64,000 nucleotides of DNA, from the NCBI GenBank assembly GCA_947499565.1, contig CANMOV010000001.1, positions 1 to 64,000 on the forward strand, read 5' to 3'. The first letter of the stretch is position 1. Every line of letters starts with the position of its first letter. Positions 8,207-17,083 of the stretch are shown in pieces. The DNA comes from an uncultured Croceitalea sp. (lineage in GTDB: Bacteria > Bacteroidota > Bacteroidia > Flavobacteriales > Flavobacteriaceae). Under the pieces are notes generated by a model that did not search any database, was not told the DNA's origin, and saw only the letters and a list, made by a program, of their open reading frames with translations. Both the position numbers and the translations under genes were made by a program.

Positions 8207-9520
8207 TTAAGGTTTTGAAGCCCCACTTTTTTTAGCCCGTCTCAACTGGCGTTGAATTTTTTTAATGGCAGATTCAATAGATTTTTCGGGTTCTATAATA
8301 TTATATTCTCCCCAAAAATCTGGATCCGAAAAACCAACAGCTTCTTCGCTAAGGATAATGGACTTCTTTAATCGCTCTTTAAACTTTGGAAGTTTTCCTG
8401 TTTCGTTTTTTTGCCAATCGGTAACAGCCATTTCAGCAGTCATACTATATACGGAGTTAAAAAGTTTATCATCCCAGTCAACTTTAAATTTTAATAGTAC
8501 ATTACTATATCCATAGTACCATTTACCGTTTTTACTTCTGTAATCCACTCGGTATGCCACCTCGGTTGGCCATACATCAACATTCTTTGGTTTTTTTCTA
8601 ACAAATAAGCGTGCCGCAAGTTCCCTATTGGTAATATTTAAATTGTAAACGGCACTTGTCAATGTTTTGTTCTCGGCATCTATATAGAGTTTACCTTGAT
8701 ATAATGGTGTCTCAATTTGAGCCAATTGATTAAAGTTAATCACATATATTAATCGGTCATTAACCCTAGTGGACCTATCAAAAGTAAATTCGTAATCATC
8801 TATGGATTCATTAGTGAATATATAATCAGGATATTTTATAATATCAACATATAGCGTGTTAAAAGGACCACCCTGTAATTTTAATGCTACAGTATCTAAC
8901 TTACTATAATCGGTGCTTTTTCTAGCTTTGTATAATTCAACTGCATCTCTTTTTTCTGATGAATAGGACGTTTTGTATATATTCACAACAGCTTCTGATA
9001 ATGAAACGTTCTTTCTTCTTTTCTTAATTGTTTCCCTGTAAAAAGCAGTCATCAGTGTAGGGTCTTCAAAATAATTCTCTCCTTTTCTTTTTAGGGTTTC
9101 ACGGAACAAGGCTTTAGCATCTTTAGGTGCCTTAATATTAACTTCTGTTAATTGAAGTGCAGAAGTATTTAAACTAATTTTATTTTTAGTAGGTTTTAAA
9201 TCGCTCAATACTACTTTCTTAGTTGTATAACCTATAAATGAAAATACTACTGTACTATTACTTAAAGAAGATGGGACTTTCAATAGAAAATTACCTTCTG
9301 TATTGGATATAGTACTAATATTAGTTCCCTCTAATGTTATTGTTGCAAATACTAAAGGATTGTTATTTTCAGCGTCAATAACTTCTCCTTCATATTGTTT
9401 AAAACCATTTTCGGCTTGAAATGCAAATAATGAAGCATTTGCACTAAAGAATATTAAAGCTAAAATGTAAATTACATTTTTGTATTTTAATTTTAGTGAT
9501 TGTATAGATAAAGTTTTCAT
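8207..9520 (-). CDS. CarboxypepD_reg-like domain secreted protein
   Basis: A 437-residue protein with a signal sequence (about 15-38), a carboxypeptidase-regulatory-like Ig fold (YEGEVIDAENNNPLVFATITLEG... FIGYTTKKVVL, about 42-120), then about 300 residues of beta-rich sequence seen in many Bacteroidota cell-envelope proteins. It has no TonB plug or barrel. The N-terminal fold is the one found at the front of SusC-like receptors. It is likely periplasmic or outer-membrane associated; the role is unknown. Confidence 0.75.
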   Translation of the reverse strand: MKTLSIQSLKLKYKNVIYILALIFFSANASLFAFQAENGFKQYEGEVIDAENNNPLVFATITLEGTNISTISNTEGNFLLKVPSSLSNSTVVFSFIGYTTKKVVLSDLKPTKNKISLNTSALQLTEVNIKAPKDAKALFRETLKRKGENYFEDPTLMTAFYRETIKKRRKNVSLSEAVVNIYKTSYSSEKRDAVELYKARKSTDYSKLDTVALKLQGGPFNTLYVDIIKYPDYIFTNESIDDYEFTFDRSTRVNDRLIYVINFNQLAQIETPLYQGKLYIDAENKTLTSAVYNLNITNRELAARLFVRKKPKNVDVWPTEVAYRVDYRSKNGKWYYGYSNVLLKFKVDWDDKLFNSVYSMTAEMAVTDWQKNETGKLPKFKERLKKSIILSEEAVGFSDPDFWGEYNIIEPEKSIESAIKKIQRQLRRAKKSGASKP

Positions 9521-9669
9521 AGGCTATTTTTAATGCAATTTCACTTCTAAAATAATGATTTTAAAGCGGATATATATTCTTGTCGTTAATATAAATTTAA
9601 ACTTACGCTTTTTGAAGTCCAGATGATTTTAGTGCATTTTAACCTTAATTCATAGCAGAACACATAAAA

Positions 9670-9703
9670 TTGGTACAAAGATGAATGTGCTTTGTTATAT
9701 TTG
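9670..9703 (+). promoter_or_regulatory. promoter in the 9521-9716 intergenic region
   Basis: TTG (9670-9672), a 23-bp spacer and a perfect TATATTTG (9696-9703) lie 13 bp before the ATG at 9717. The spacer is at the long end of the usual range. The rest of the 196-bp gap is AT-rich; I see nothing else in it. Confidence 0.5.
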
Positions 9704-9716
9704 ATTTAGAACACTT

Positions 9717-10160
9717 ATGAAGAGTACGATATTTATTTTAATAACACTTTTGTCATTCAATTTTGGTAATTCACAAATTGATAATGATAAAGTTCTCCAT
9801 TTTGCTGGCGGTGCTTTATTTGGATTGGCTGGTGCTGGAATAGCAAAAGAGATTTCCAACGGAGACCGTTATTGGACTTTTGCGGGAGCAGTTGGTGGAG
9901 CGCTATTAGTAGGCCTGGGTAAAGAAGCAATAGATTCCGGACAAGAAGGGAATAGTTGGGATAATGCAGATGTTTTAGCTACTGCTTTGGGTGGCGTTGC
10001 AGTTGGTTTTACAATTGATATTTTTACGGGTAAAAAGAGAAGGAAACAGGCGAGTGCTAATTCGCTTACCTATGATGAGAATTTAAATATCTTTTTTAAA
10101 AATAGATTACCCTCTTTGGATGAATTACGATTTTCTACTTCTATAATCCATACAGAGTAA
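9717..10160 (+). CDS. small envelope protein, YfiM/DUF2279-like
   Basis: A 147-residue protein with a signal peptide (cleavage near FGNSQ), then IDNDKVLHFAGGALFGLAGAG. The D-K-x-x-H-F-x-x-G motif, with glycine-rich helices and the later GKEAIDSG and WDNADVLATALGG blocks, is typical of YfiM/DUF2279-like and VanZ-like small membrane proteins. It converges with the DUF58 gene, one base apart. The function is not known. Confidence 0.6.
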   Translation: MKSTIFILITLLSFNFGNSQIDNDKVLHFAGGALFGLAGAGIAKEISNGDRYWTFAGAVGGALLVGLGKEAIDSGQEGNSWDNADVLATALGGVAVGFTIDIFTGKKRRKQASANSLTYDENLNIFFKNRLPSLDELRFSTSIIHTE

Positions 10161-10161
10161 G

Positions 10162-11496
10162 TTAGAGCAGACCTCTAGCCTTAATTTCTAAATATTTGTT
10201 TATTGTATTTATAGTTAAATCCTCTGGTTTGGTAAGAATCGTTTGAATACCATACTTTCTTAGTTCATTTACAATAAGCTTCTTTTCGTAGATAAATTTT
10301 TCCGCTATAGTTTGTTCAAAAATTTGTTGTGTTGTTTCCGCTTTCTTATTTGCAAAATCTAATAATTCGGTATTTTCAAAAAAGATTACTACCAATAAGT
10401 GCTGCTTAGAAATTGCTTGTAAATAGGGTAATTGCCGGTTAAGGGCATCTAGGGTTTCAAAGTTGGTATATAACAATAGTAGACTCCGTTGATTTAAATT
10501 TCTTTTTATATCAACATACAATCTGCTAAAATCACTTTCTACAAAATTGCTTTCCAAATTATAGAGTGTTTCTAAAATTAGATTCATTTGAGAACTTCTG
10601 CGCTCAGCAGCTACTCTATTGGCTATAGTATTACTAAAGGAAAACATACCAGCTTTATCATTTTTTTTAAGCGCAATATTACTTATGACCAATGTGGCAT
10701 TAATAGCATAGTCTAAAAGGCTTAACTCATTAAAAGGCATTTTCATTACCCTGCCCTTATCAATTACAGAATAAATAGGTTGTGACTTTTCATCCTGAAA
10801 TTGATTCACCATTAACTGTCCTTTTTTTGCAGTTGCTTTCCAATTTATGTTTCTGATGTCATCTCCTTGAATGTAATCTTTTATTTGTTCAAATTCCATA
10901 GTATGCCCAATACGTCTAATTTTTTTAAGGCCATACTCAAAAAGTCGATTTGTAAAAGCAATTAAATCATACTTTCTAAGTTGAAGAAAAGATGGATATA
11001 CGGGTACTTCCTTGCTACTGTCAAAAGTGATTTTCTTTGCTAAAAACCCAATTGGTGAGCTAACAAAAATATTTAAGCTTCCAAACGAATAAACACCTCT
11101 TTCTGTTGGTCTAACATTATAGTCATATGTTTTAGAACCTCCGCTTTTGACTAAACTATCTAACCCAAAGTCACGCTTTTGAAACTGAAAGGGCAATTCA
11201 TCTATAAGTTTTATACTTGCTTTAAAAAGATAGTTGTTTGCAAGTTGTATTTGTATTGCATTCTCATCACCGTTCGACAGTTTGTCAGGTAGAATACGCT
11301 CAGCATGAATGCCACCTTTTGAAAAGAAAAGTAATAACAAGTCGACCAAAAAGAGTATAAGAAAAACGAAAAATAGAATACGTATAGCACCAAGTATATC
11401 CTGAAAAATAAAGGATAGTAAAAAGCCCACAATTATTGCGGTTAATACTATAAAAAACCTTCTTTTTAGATAAATACTTTTAAATGCCTTTTTCAC
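10162..11496 (-). CDS. DUF58 domain protein (MoxR-associated, vWA-like)
   Basis: A 444-residue protein with two N-terminal membrane helices (about 13-58), a beta-sandwich (about 65-170) and the DUF58 core GDDIRNINWKATAKKGQLMV (211-230). In other DUF58 proteins the next strand has a MIDAS-like D-x-S-x-S; here it is VIDKGRVMKM (D246), so the metal site looks lost. The start is GTG, 5 bp after the moxR stop. It is the last gene of the operon and the presumed substrate or partner of the MoxR ATPase. Confidence 0.87.
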   Translation of the reverse strand: MKKAFKSIYLKRRFFIVLTAIIVGFLLSFIFQDILGAIRILFFVFLILFLVDLLLLFFSKGGIHAERILPDKLSNGDENAIQIQLANNYLFKASIKLIDELPFQFQKRDFGLDSLVKSGGSKTYDYNVRPTERGVYSFGSLNIFVSSPIGFLAKKITFDSSKEVPVYPSFLQLRKYDLIAFTNRLFEYGLKKIRRIGHTMEFEQIKDYIQGDDIRNINWKATAKKGQLMVNQFQDEKSQPIYSVIDKGRVMKMPFNELSLLDYAINATLVISNIALKKNDKAGMFSFSNTIANRVAAERRSSQMNLILETLYNLESNFVESDFSRLYVDIKRNLNQRSLLLLYTNFETLDALNRQLPYLQAISKQHLLVVIFFENTELLDFANKKAETTQQIFEQTIAEKFIYEKKLIVNELRKYGIQTILTKPEDLTINTINKYLEIKARGLL

Positions 11497-11501
11497 GGTT
11501 A

Positions 11502-12500
11502 TTATCTTGGTATTTCTATAGTTTCGATTAATTGCTGAACGACCTTTTGGGCAGTAAAACCTTCCATTTCGCGCTCAGGAGTTAAAATAATGCGATGCGA
11601 AAGTATTGGGCTAGCTACTTTTTTAATATCATCCGGAGTAATAAAATCCCTTCCACTTATAGCTGCTAAGGCTTTAGAAGCATCCATTATAGCAATAGAA
11701 GCTCTTGGCGATGCTCCTAAATATAAATTTGCGTTGGTACGGGTATTATTTACAATTGCTGCTATATACTTTAATAGGTTATCCTCTACAATAATTTGCT
11801 TAATCACATCTTGGTATTCTGCAATTTGTTTAGCCGTCAAGACAGAATTTATTAGGGCTTCAACATTTGTGTTTTTCTGAGCATGTTTGCTCTCTAGGAT
11901 TTGTACTTCTTCTTCTAGTGATGGATAGTTTACATTTATTTTAAAAAGAAAACGGTCTAATTGTGCCTCGGGCAAGCGATAGGTACCTTCTTGTTCAACG
12001 GGATTTTGAGTAGCAAATACTAAAAATGGAGGTTGCATGTCATATTCCTCGCCATCAATAGTAATTTGACGTTCCGCCATTGCTTCAAAAAGTGCGGCTT
12101 GCGTTTTTGCAGGGGCACGGTTAATTTCATCAATTAATATGATATTTGAAAAAATCGGGCCTTTTTTAAATTCAAACTCTGAAGTTTTTACATTGAAAAT
12201 AGAAGTTCCCAAAATATCACTAGGCATTAAATCTGGCGTAAACTGAATACGACTAAAATCTACATTCATTGTTTTGGCTAACAATTTTGCAGTTACTGTT
12301 TTTGCAACACCAGGAACACCTTCAATTAAAGAATGTCCGTTTGCTAAAATTGAAATGATAAGTAGTTCTATCATATCTTTTTGACCAATAATTACCTTCC
12401 CCAATTCTGACTTTATCTGAGATACAGCTTCCTGTAGCTTAGTTAAGTCCACTCTTGAGTTAAACTCTAAAGGATTTTCATCTTGTGTTTTATCTTCCAT
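11502..12500 (-). CDS. MoxR family AAA+ ATPase
   Basis: A 332-residue AAA+ protein with Walker A GVPGVAKT (61-68), Walker B IILIDEINRAP (D124, E125), sensor 1 FATQNPVEQEGTYRLPEAQLDRF, and the C-terminal helical lid with YLGASPRASI (sensor 2 Arg). MoxR proteins act as chaperone-like ATPases that mature neighbouring membrane or vWA proteins. It sits between DUF4350 (1-bp gap) and DUF58 (1-bp gap), the conserved order of this cluster. Confidence 0.95.
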   Translation of the reverse strand: MEDKTQDENPLEFNSRVDLTKLQEAVSQIKSELGKVIIGQKDMIELLIISILANGHSLIEGVPGVAKTVTAKLLAKTMNVDFSRIQFTPDLMPSDILGTSIFNVKTSEFEFKKGPIFSNIILIDEINRAPAKTQAALFEAMAERQITIDGEEYDMQPPFLVFATQNPVEQEGTYRLPEAQLDRFLFKINVNYPSLEEEVQILESKHAQKNTNVEALINSVLTAKQIAEYQDVIKQIIVEDNLLKYIAAIVNNTRTNANLYLGASPRASIAIMDASKALAAISGRDFITPDDIKKVASPILSHRIILTPEREMEGFTAQKVVQQLIETIEIPR

Positions 12501-12501
12501 G

Positions 12502-13710
12502 TTACTTTTTAAATGCAGTTATTTTTTTTGTTAATTCTATCGTGTCTTGTTCGCTATGCGAAGATTTATTTTTTAAATACAATATAAATTCGATAAGCTT
12601 TTTAATTTCTTCAATAGACTTGCCTGATTTAGCTGCTAATTGATGAATAGTTTTTTCATTCAATGTAGAAGTATCAATATAGTAGCGATTGCGTAGCTCG
12701 GCTAAGAAATAATTTAACTTCTTTTGGATTAGGTTGGTGTAATCTTTATTTTGATGATAAAGTGTACCGACAGTTCTTGCAAATTCAACGGATGAATTCT
12801 CTAAGGGTTTTATTACGGGAATAATGCGCTGCTCTCTTTTTGCCTTAAAGATTACAAAGAGTATGAGGCCTACCATCGTTAAATAGTAAACCCATTTTAA
12901 AGCAGTTTGGTTTAAAACAAAACGCATAGGAGAGTCGATGACCACCCTACCAGATTTTTTATAATCGTCCCAATAAAGTGTATTATGATTTAGGTATGAA
13001 AAAGTCTGTGTTATGTATTCTTTATTACCCTTTAAAAGATAATAATTGGAATATGCTTCGGGAGTAGTATGAATAAAAAAAGAACCTTTACCAAAATTGG
13101 TTTTTATAAAATTGGGGGCGGTTATAATTTCTTTATTGGTTCCAGCAATAGTGTTGCTCTTTGCAAATTTTACTCGGCCTAAAATTGTTGTATTACTTGA
13201 ATCTACAGATGAAAAATATGTTTTGGATGCTCCTCTTGAAAATTCAAATTGTTTGTTAGCAAAACTCTTGTGTGTAAGCATAACGCTTACGCTATCTTCT
13301 TTTAAAGAATACTCATAATCCAGACCTATATTTAAAGTATCGTTTAGAAAGTAACTTATAGAAGTTGCAGCTATAAATACATTATTTCCTTTAGAGACAT
13401 AATCAAGCAGTTTATTTGTCTCTTGCTTATCAAGTTGAATATTATTGTTAATAAGGAGATAATTAGACTTTATGGTAGTATCTCTTTGAATCATAAAATC
13501 ATAAACACTTTGTACTACTTTCTCTGATTTACTGTTTGGGAATAATGCGGGTAACTCATTATAAAGCACATAACAACCAAAAGGTATTTTAGATTCCGAA
13601 GTATAAGACGGTCTCCAATTAATCGGTTTAGGGCGCACAATCTCTGTTACTATGATACTAACCAGTACCACTGCAAATATGATTAATATGAATTTTGAAC
13701 GTTTATCCAA
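12502..13710 (-). CDS. DUF4350 domain membrane protein
   Basis: A 402-residue protein with an N-terminal membrane helix (about 7-24), a DUF4350 extracytoplasmic domain that looks like a flavodoxin or glutamine-amidotransferase fold (SNYLLINNNIQLDKQETNKLLDYVSKGNNVFIAA, about 78-112), a second helix (about 272-290) and a cytoplasmic helical tail. The most plausible start is a TTG (MDKRSKFILII); I see no suitable ATG nearby. It follows the DUF4129 gene with one base between. Its biochemical role is unknown. Confidence 0.78.
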   Translation of the reverse strand: MDKRSKFILIIFAVVLVSIIVTEIVRPKPINWRPSYTSESKIPFGCYVLYNELPALFPNSKSEKVVQSVYDFMIQRDTTIKSNYLLINNNIQLDKQETNKLLDYVSKGNNVFIAATSISYFLNDTLNIGLDYEYSLKEDSVSVMLTHKSFANKQFEFSRGASKTYFSSVDSSNTTILGRVKFAKSNTIAGTNKEIITAPNFIKTNFGKGSFFIHTTPEAYSNYYLLKGNKEYITQTFSYLNHNTLYWDDYKKSGRVVIDSPMRFVLNQTALKWVYYLTMVGLILFVIFKAKREQRIIPVIKPLENSSVEFARTVGTLYHQNKDYTNLIQKKLNYFLAELRNRYYIDTSTLNEKTIHQLAAKSGKSIEEIKKLIEFILYLKNKSSHSEQDTIELTKKITAFKK

Positions 13711-13711
13711 A

Positions 13712-14434
13712 CTAATTTGTTATCAGATTATTTAAAGCAGTAAACCTTGCTTTGGCTGTATTGTATTTACTTTCATCAATTGGTTGCTCTCCATACCAAA
13801 TGTAATCGTATAAATAGGCCACTTCTTTAAAACCTAGCTGTATTTGTTGTTGCTGAATTTCGTTTAGATAGTCCGTATTGGTTTTATCAAAATGCCATTC
13901 TATAATGTCTTTTTGAGATAATCGCTTTAAGATTCTCAGAAAGTGATACCTAATTGCCAACCTGTAATTTTTATCTTCTAAAGCAGTATTTAAGAGTGCA
14001 TCTAAATCTAAGTTTTCAATATGCTGTTCCGCCAAGTCTATATCAAAAATAGTTTTGGCTTTTTTTGTAAAAATGGAATTAAACTTTTCATTTACCAATA
14101 CTCTAACTAGCAAATAAATGACTAAACCTCCCATTAAAAAATAAATGAAATACTCTAATAACTTTAGCGCTTGGGGGGAGAGATTTATTCCGAAAATATT
14201 ATTTAAACCCCTTCCTATCCAATTAAAAAAACGACTTAGAAGGTTTTGTGATTCACCAGTTTTAATGTCGTAATTAAAGTCTTCGCCAGTATATTTTTTA
14301 GTGAGGTCTTCATTTAAAGAACGCTCATATAGGGTTGAGGTAGAGTCTATTGGAACTATAGAATCCTTAACCTCTTGAGAAAAAGCGGCAGAATTCAGAA
14401 AAAAGTAAAAAAAGAGGAGTATATATAGTTTCAC
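13712..14434 (-). CDS. DUF4129 domain membrane protein
   Basis: A 240-residue protein with a signal or anchor segment (1-19), a central membrane helix (about 90-111) and a C-terminal cytoplasmic DUF4129 domain (about 140-238) with the typical YRLAIRYHFLRILKRL and WHFDKTNTDYL blocks. In other bacteria DUF4129 is often the C-terminal part of membrane transglutaminases; the transglutaminase part is missing here. The start is GTG and overlaps the upstream stop by one base (TAGTG), which suggests coupled translation. Confidence 0.8.
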   Translation of the reverse strand: MKLYILLFFYFFLNSAAFSQEVKDSIVPIDSTSTLYERSLNEDLTKKYTGEDFNYDIKTGESQNLLSRFFNWIGRGLNNIFGINLSPQALKLLEYFIYFLMGGLVIYLLVRVLVNEKFNSIFTKKAKTIFDIDLAEQHIENLDLDALLNTALEDKNYRLAIRYHFLRILKRLSQKDIIEWHFDKTNTDYLNEIQQQQIQLGFKEVAYLYDYIWYGEQPIDESKYNTAKARFTALNNLITN

Positions 14435-15372
14435 TATTCGCTTTTTCCGATTTGTTCAATTTTACTTCTTGCATTCAAGTTATAAGTTTTCTCATGCAAG
14501 GCATAGTATAAAATTCCATTTACGAACTGTGAAAGACACTGTCCATAAACTGCAATTATTAAAACTAAACAAGTACCTAGGGTATATACTATAGTAGAAA
14601 CTACTGAAGTAGAATAATCTACATTGTTTTCAACTACATGAAAAGTATAAATACCTATTATAACTCCTGGTATTACTAACGCAATAAATATTAAAATACC
14701 TATTAAAAGCCCTAAAATGAAGTTTACGCCTACAGATTTCCAAAAGTTTTTGGTAACCAGATTCCACCCCTCTCCTAAACCTTCTGTTACTCCCTTTTTA
14801 TTTTGAAGCATATCATAAAAAGAAACACCTAGCCATGCAGCAATAAAAAACTGAAGAATATACTGAACAAAAAGCCCAACAATAGGGATGAAAGCAAATA
14901 TTATAGAAACAATAAAGAAGCCTATATAAATTGGAATCATTAAGAGAATAAAAACTAGAATATTTCCAAATTGACTTTTGGTATATTCCCAAACTTCTTT
15001 CCTATCGAAATTGTTATTTTGATTGTCTTCATATTTTATCATATAACTGCTGGCAAGGGCATAGTTTAGCACCATTACCATAATAAAAATGAGAAAGAAT
15101 AATATCCCTCCAGCTATCATATAGATAGTGTACTTCTCTTCTAGTTCTATACCAGAACTAAAACGATTCGGAGTGTTTTCATAAGCTATTAAGCCAATAA
15201 ATCCAGAAACAAGCAAATAACTAGCAATTAATAAGCCAACTAAGAAGATGCCATTATAGCTCAGGAAGACATTAGTGAACTTTTTGATGTTTTGCTTAAA
15301 AAAATCAAAATATGTAGTAATAATATCTCCAAAATCACGATTTACTCGCAGTGGAATGTAATTGTCTGCCAT
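14434..15372 (-). CDS. polytopic membrane protein of the SpoIIM-MoxR cluster
   Basis: A 312-residue protein with six or so hydrophobic helices and a short cytoplasmic N-terminus (PLRVNRDFGDIITTYFDFFKQN). The layout resembles the membrane domain found in glycerophosphodiester phosphodiesterase-associated proteins, but no catalytic motif is present. Its start lies inside the end of the SpoIIM-like gene (38-bp overlap), and its stop overlaps the DUF4129 start by one base, so it is an integral part of the operon. Confidence 0.7.
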   Translation of the reverse strand: MADNYIPLRVNRDFGDIITTYFDFFKQNIKKFTNVFLSYNGIFLVGLLIASYLLVSGFIGLIAYENTPNRFSSGIELEEKYTIYMIAGGILFFLIFIMVMVLNYALASSYMIKYEDNQNNNFDRKEVWEYTKSQFGNILVFILLMIPIYIGFFIVSIIFAFIPIVGLFVQYILQFFIAAWLGVSFYDMLQNKKGVTEGLGEGWNLVTKNFWKSVGVNFILGLLIGILIFIALVIPGVIIGIYTFHVVENNVDYSTSVVSTIVYTLGTCLVLIIAVYGQCLSQFVNGILYYALHEKTYNLNARSKIEQIGKSE

Positions 15373-16321
15373 GTATTTTATTTAGTAATATGGGGTATAA
15401 CCCGTAATAAAAAAGTATTAGTAGAAGTGAAGTGCCGATAATTAAAAAGGCAAGCCAATTAGGCATATCCGTATACCTCGTAATAAAGCCCTCTATAAAG
15501 CCAGCTACTATAAAAAATGGTATCGTACTCACCACAACCTTTAATCCATCTTTTGCCCCTTTCATAAAAGATACGCGTCTGGAATAGGTTTTTGGAAATA
15601 AGATACTATTACCCATTATTAAACCAGCGCAGCCAGCTACTATAATCACCGAAATTTCTATAGTGCCATGCAACCAGATTTGCTTATTAGCTTCAAAAAA
15701 TACGCCCTTAGTGTAAAAGAATGTAATAAATGCGCCAAGCATTACGCCATTACTAAATAGTATATAAGCGGTACCAACACTAGTGATTACTCCAAAAGCA
15801 AATGCTAAGAAAGCTACCCTTATATTGTTAATGGTGATACCCAAAAAAGTACCAATTTCACTACCTCCTTTATAAATTGCTGCCGGGTCACCGTTGGCAA
15901 TATTATTAAGCGTTTCATTAACATAAGCATCACCTAAAATTAATCTAAGAAAAGTACCATCATTAATTGCAGATATACTTCCAATTGCTGTTGCTACAAT
16001 AAAAATTAAGAATGCAACCCCTAATGTTCCTTGGTATTGCCTAAAAAATATAGGAAATTCAGTTATCCAGAAATCCAATATTCGGTTTCCGCTTTCTTTT
16101 TTATTTTTATAAATTTTTTGATGCGCCTGTGAAGCTAAAGCATTTAAATACAATAAAGTCTTGCTTTCTTCGTAATACGTTTGGGCATATGCTAAATCGT
16201 TTGTGAGTTGAATATAACCGTCGGCAAGTTGATCAGGGTCTGTATTTGAGCTAAGATTGATAGCCTTTTCAAATGCTATCCATTTTTCCTTATTTTGCTT
16301 CACAAAAGCGGCTTCGCGCAT
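15335..16321 (-). CDS. stage II sporulation protein M-like membrane protein
   Basis: A 328-residue protein with an N-terminal helical cytoplasmic part (about 1-95) and five or six membrane helices. The SpoIIM-like part includes the GITINNIRVAFLAFAFGVITSVGTAYILFSNGVMLG and WLHGTIEISVIIVAGCAG blocks. Despite its name it has nothing to do with sporulation here, since Flavobacteriia do not form spores. SpoIIM-like and RDD proteins are regular companions of MoxR/DUF58 clusters. It is the first gene of the minus-strand operon and diverges from the RDD gene across 33 bp. Confidence 0.85.
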   Translation of the reverse strand: MREAAFVKQNKEKWIAFEKAINLSSNTDPDQLADGYIQLTNDLAYAQTYYEESKTLLYLNALASQAHQKIYKNKKESGNRILDFWITEFPIFFRQYQGTLGVAFLIFIVATAIGSISAINDGTFLRLILGDAYVNETLNNIANGDPAAIYKGGSEIGTFLGITINNIRVAFLAFAFGVITSVGTAYILFSNGVMLGAFITFFYTKGVFFEANKQIWLHGTIEISVIIVAGCAGLIMGNSILFPKTYSRRVSFMKGAKDGLKVVVSTIPFFIVAGFIEGFITRYTDMPNWLAFLIIGTSLLLILFYYGLYPILLNKIHGRQLHSTASKS

Positions 16322-16354
16322 AAATCGTATTTACCTAGCTAAATTTAATACTTA

Positions 16355-17080
16355 ATGAGTAACCTTCAAATCAATACAACGCAAAATGTTAATCTTAATT
16401 ATAAAATTGTAAGTGTTGGCGAACGAATAGTTGCTTTTTTTATAGATGCTTTTATTTTATATCTGTACGCAATACTTGTGAATTTTATTGGTGATGCAAT
16501 TGGCTATATTTATGAGGATAGATGGACTCAACGTGGTTTGGTGGCTTTAATATTTTTGCCAGCTATGTTCTATAGCCTGGTAATGCATAGTATTTTTAAT
16601 GGACGTACTGTGGGTAAGATGTTACTTAGAATGCGAGTTGTAAAATTTGACGGTAGTCCAGTTCATTGGAGTAATTATTTGGTAAGATGGATGCTACGCT
16701 TAGTTGATATCTGGATTTTTCTTGGTTCTATTGGTTTGCTTACCATACTTTTTTCTGAAAGAAGACAGCGTTTGGGTGATGCTGCTGCAGGCACTGTGGT
16801 AATAAGTACAAAGAATAAAACAAAAGTCTCCCATACAATTTTAGAAGAAGTAGAGGAAGCTTATCAGCCAAAGTTCACTAATGTTACGCTATTGACAGAT
16901 AAAGATGTTAGGCTTATTAAAGAAACGTATCGTATTGCGCGTAAGAGCAATGATTTTAAAACAATGACTGCGCTGCGGGTAAAGGTTGATAGTATTTTAC
17001 AAACCAAATCCGAGCTTTATGATGTTCAGTATTTGGATACTGTGCTAAAAGACTACAACTATTATACTCAAAAATTATAA
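16355..17080 (+). CDS. RDD family membrane protein
   Basis: A 241-residue protein. The RDD domain occupies about 15-155, with the R-x-x-A-x-x-x-D signature (ERIVAFFIDAFIL), a GRTVGKMLLRMRVV loop and an ERRQRLGDAAAGTVVI end. A cytoplasmic helical tail follows. RDD proteins are small transporters or accessory membrane proteins. It is divergent from the SpoIIM-like gene and probably belongs to the same system. The next gene starts 3 bp later. Confidence 0.88.
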   Translation: MSNLQINTTQNVNLNYKIVSVGERIVAFFIDAFILYLYAILVNFIGDAIGYIYEDRWTQRGLVALIFLPAMFYSLVMHSIFNGRTVGKMLLRMRVVKFDGSPVHWSNYLVRWMLRLVDIWIFLGSIGLLTILFSERRQRLGDAAAGTVVISTKNKTKVSHTILEEVEEAYQPKFTNVTLLTDKDVRLIKETYRIARKSNDFKTMTALRVKVDSILQTKSELYDVQYLDTVLKDYNYYTQKL

Positions 17081-17083
17081 GCT

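Noticed and set aside
15335-16321. Sporulation function of the SpoIIM-like protein
   Set aside because: Flavobacteriia do not sporulate, and the gene belongs to the MoxR/DUF58 cluster.
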